Below the pieces are notes generated by a model. It had not been told where the DNA came from, searched no databases, and worked only from the letters and a program-made list of their open reading frames with translations. The position numbers and the translations under genes were made by a program. Shown here piece by piece: positions 62,581 through 64,000 of a DNA stretch of 64,000 nucleotides (within the stretch, counting starts at the first letter, position 1; each line of letters begins with the position of its first letter). This stretch comes from Bacteroidota bacterium (lineage in GTDB: Bacteria > Bacteroidota > Bacteroidia > Chitinophagales > Chitinophagaceae), in the NCBI GenBank assembly GCA_947452555.1, contig CANGDH010000001.1, positions 124,001-188,000 of the forward strand. The letters run 5' to 3'.

Positions 62581-64000
62581 TTATTTTTTTACTGCAATAC
62601 TTGCTTTACGTTGTTGTAAAACTTTCTTATAGTCGCGTGGAAATACTTTAATAAAATATTTTAATTGATTTTCGAAATCAGCTAAAATAAATTTTGCTAC
62701 TGCACTTCCTGTTTTGTCAAAATGTTGTTGAATTAAATTTTGTAAACTTGCTATGTCCTCTTCTTCTACAGGATCTAAATCGACCATCTCCTTATTACAT
62801 AACTCATCAAAATTATTTTTAACATTGTAAACATATGCAATACCGCCACTCATGCCGGCTGCAAAGTTTCTTCCAGTAGCACCTAGTATTACAGCAGTGC
62901 CGCCTGTCATGTATTCACAACCATGGTCTCCAATACCTTCCACAACAACTGTGGCTCCTGAATTTCTAACTGCAAAACGTTCTCCTGCTTTTCCTCTTAT
63001 AAATGCAATACCACTTGTGGCTCCATATAATGCTACATTGCCTATGATAATATTATCTTCTGCTACAAATTTCGCAGTATGGTCTGGATAAACAATTAAT
63101 TGCGCACCACTTAAGCCCTTTCCAAAATAATCATTTGCATCACCTTCTAGTTCTAAGGTTACACCCTTAGTGTTAAATGCACCAAAGCTTTGTCCAGCAG
63201 TTCCTAAGAACTTATAATGTAATGTGTCTTCTGGTAATCCTACACCCTTGTATTTTTTTGTAATCTCGTTAGACACAATGGTGCCAGCAGTTCTGTCTGT
63301 GTTTTTAATTGGGAAACTGGCTACCACTTTTTGTAAATTATCAATAGCAGGTTTTGCGGCTTCTAATAATTTCCAATCTAAAACACCATCTAATCCATGA
63401 TCCTGTATTTCTGTTTGATAAAGTCCTACACCAGCTTCTGCAGGTTGCTTATATAAAATAGCACTCAGATCCAAATTTTTGTATTTCCAATGATTTATGT
63501 TTTGGCGCATAGTTAAGGCGTCAACTTGACCAATCATTTCGTTAATAGTTCTATATCCTAATTCTGCCATGATCTCTCTTAACTCTTGTGTCATGAACTC
63601 GAAGAAAGTAACTACATGATCTGGGTTCCCAGTAAAACGTTTACGTAATTCAGGATCCTGAGTTGCAACACCAACTGGGCAGGTATTCATGTGACATTTG
63701 CGCATCATAATACACCCTTCTACAATTAATGCAGCGGTTGCAACGCCCCATTCTTCTGCACCCAATAAAGCGGCCATTGCAATATCACGACCGGTTTTCA
63801 TTTGACCGTCCGCTTGCACTACCACGCGACTTCTTAATTTATTTTTCACCAAAGTTTGATGCGTCTCTGCAAGTCCTAATTCCCATGGCAAACCAGTATG
63901 TTTAATAGAACTTAATGGAGAAGCTCCTGTGCCACCATCAAAACCTGCTATCAAAACCACGTCAGCTTTAGCTTTAGTTACTCCTGCTGCTATAGTTCCA
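62581..64000 (-). CDS. gltB: Glutamate synthase large (alpha) subunit, C-terminal part
   Basis: The frame stays open to base 64000, so the gene continues outside the window; the GTG at 63960 in the ORF track is not its start. The visible part has [23 protein letters not shown] of the FMN domain, the [3Fe-4S] cysteines [21 protein letters not shown], and the C-terminal GXGXG beta-helix domain with [31 protein letters not shown] and [10 protein letters not shown]. Standard order gltB-gltD. Confidence 0.95.
   Translation of the reverse strand, partial: GTIAAGVTKAKADVVLIAGFDGGTGASPLSSIKHTGLPWELGLAETHQTLVKNKLRSRVVVQADGQMKTGRDIAMAALLGAEEWGVATAALIVEGCIMMRKCHMNTCPVGVATQDPELRKRFTGNPDHVVTFFEFMTQELREIMAELGYRTINEMIGQVDALTMRQNINHWKYKNLDLSAILYKQPAEAGVGLYQTEIQDHGLDGVLDWKLLEAAKPAIDNLQKVVASFPIKNTDRTAGTIVSNEITKKYKGVGLPEDTLHYKFLGTAGQSFGAFNTKGVTLELEGDANDYFGKGLSGAQLIVYPDHTAKFVAEDNIIIGNVALYGATSGIAFIRGKAGERFAVRNSGATVVVEGIGDHGCEYMTGGTAVILGATGRNFAAGMSGGIAYVYNVKNNFDELCNKEMVDLDPVEEEDIASLQNLIQQHFDKTGSAVAKFILADFENQLKYFIKVFPRDYKKVLQQRKASIAVKK

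Overview
The window looks like chromosomal DNA of a Bacteroidota member, most likely a Chitinophagaceae relative. Supporting signs are low GC, frequent TAnnTTTG promoter -7 elements with almost no Shine-Dalgarno sequences, a HAD-IGPD fused HisB, a DAHP synthase-chorismate mutase fusion, a DUF2723/GT117 membrane protein, a CarboxypepD_reg/OMP_b-brl outer-membrane protein and an UpxY-type NusG paralogue. The taxonomic call is inference from gene content. I found no insertion sequence, prophage, CRISPR array or rRNA operon. This is mostly core metabolism, and the interest lies in how it is regulated.

Layout. 1-763: end of a PQQ-type sugar dehydrogenase and its cytochrome c. 781-11363: hisB, then a promoter and transcription attenuator, then trpE-G-D-C-F-B-A running straight into hisH-A-F-IE. 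11417-13575: a TlpA-like thioredoxin and a small lipoprotein/membrane-peptide cassette bounded by two copies of the same terminator hairpin. 13628-16639 (minus): ArsC/YffB-like protein, a conserved protein and a two-gene HdrDE-like Fe-S module. 16825-30050: phosphosugar mutase, pcm, an outer-membrane barrel, DUF445, tRNA-His(GTG), Prc protease, an orphan UpxY, mtaB and a GT117 protein. 30171-41075: cysteine desulfurase, GlmM-type mutase, PAP2, GT39-like transferase, M1 peptidase, rluD/lipB divergent pair, a D-cysteine desulfhydrase-like enzyme and a nucleotidyltransferase. 41194-43206: an ECF sigma factor, an anti-sigma-like/trypsin-like protease fusion and a tiny divergent lipoprotein. 43474-53656: a second attenuator, then pheA-aminotransferase-tyrA-DEAD helicase-aroG/CM-aroB-aroA-aroC-DUF952-rlpA. 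53710-64000: OmpA, then on the minus strand murB, priA, plsC, amt, gltD and the truncated gltB.

Main result: both aromatic amino-acid operons begin with a classical ribosome-mediated attenuator readable directly from the DNA. The trp/his leader encodes an 18-residue peptide with WWWH and is followed by mutually exclusive 1:2, 2:3 and 3:4 hairpins. The phe/tyr/aro leader encodes a 28-residue peptide containing WFYFFFYFYF, and an exact copy of the terminator 3' arm serves as antiterminator. In both cases the leader ATG sits only a few bases after a TAnnTTTG element, so the leader peptide is probably translated from a leaderless or nearly leaderless mRNA. Several ordinary genes (lipB, rluD, mtaB, prc) show the same arrangement.

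The two operons form one pathway. The aro genes make chorismate and split it to Phe and Tyr, while TrpE-A takes chorismate to Trp. The his genes share PRPP demand with TrpD.
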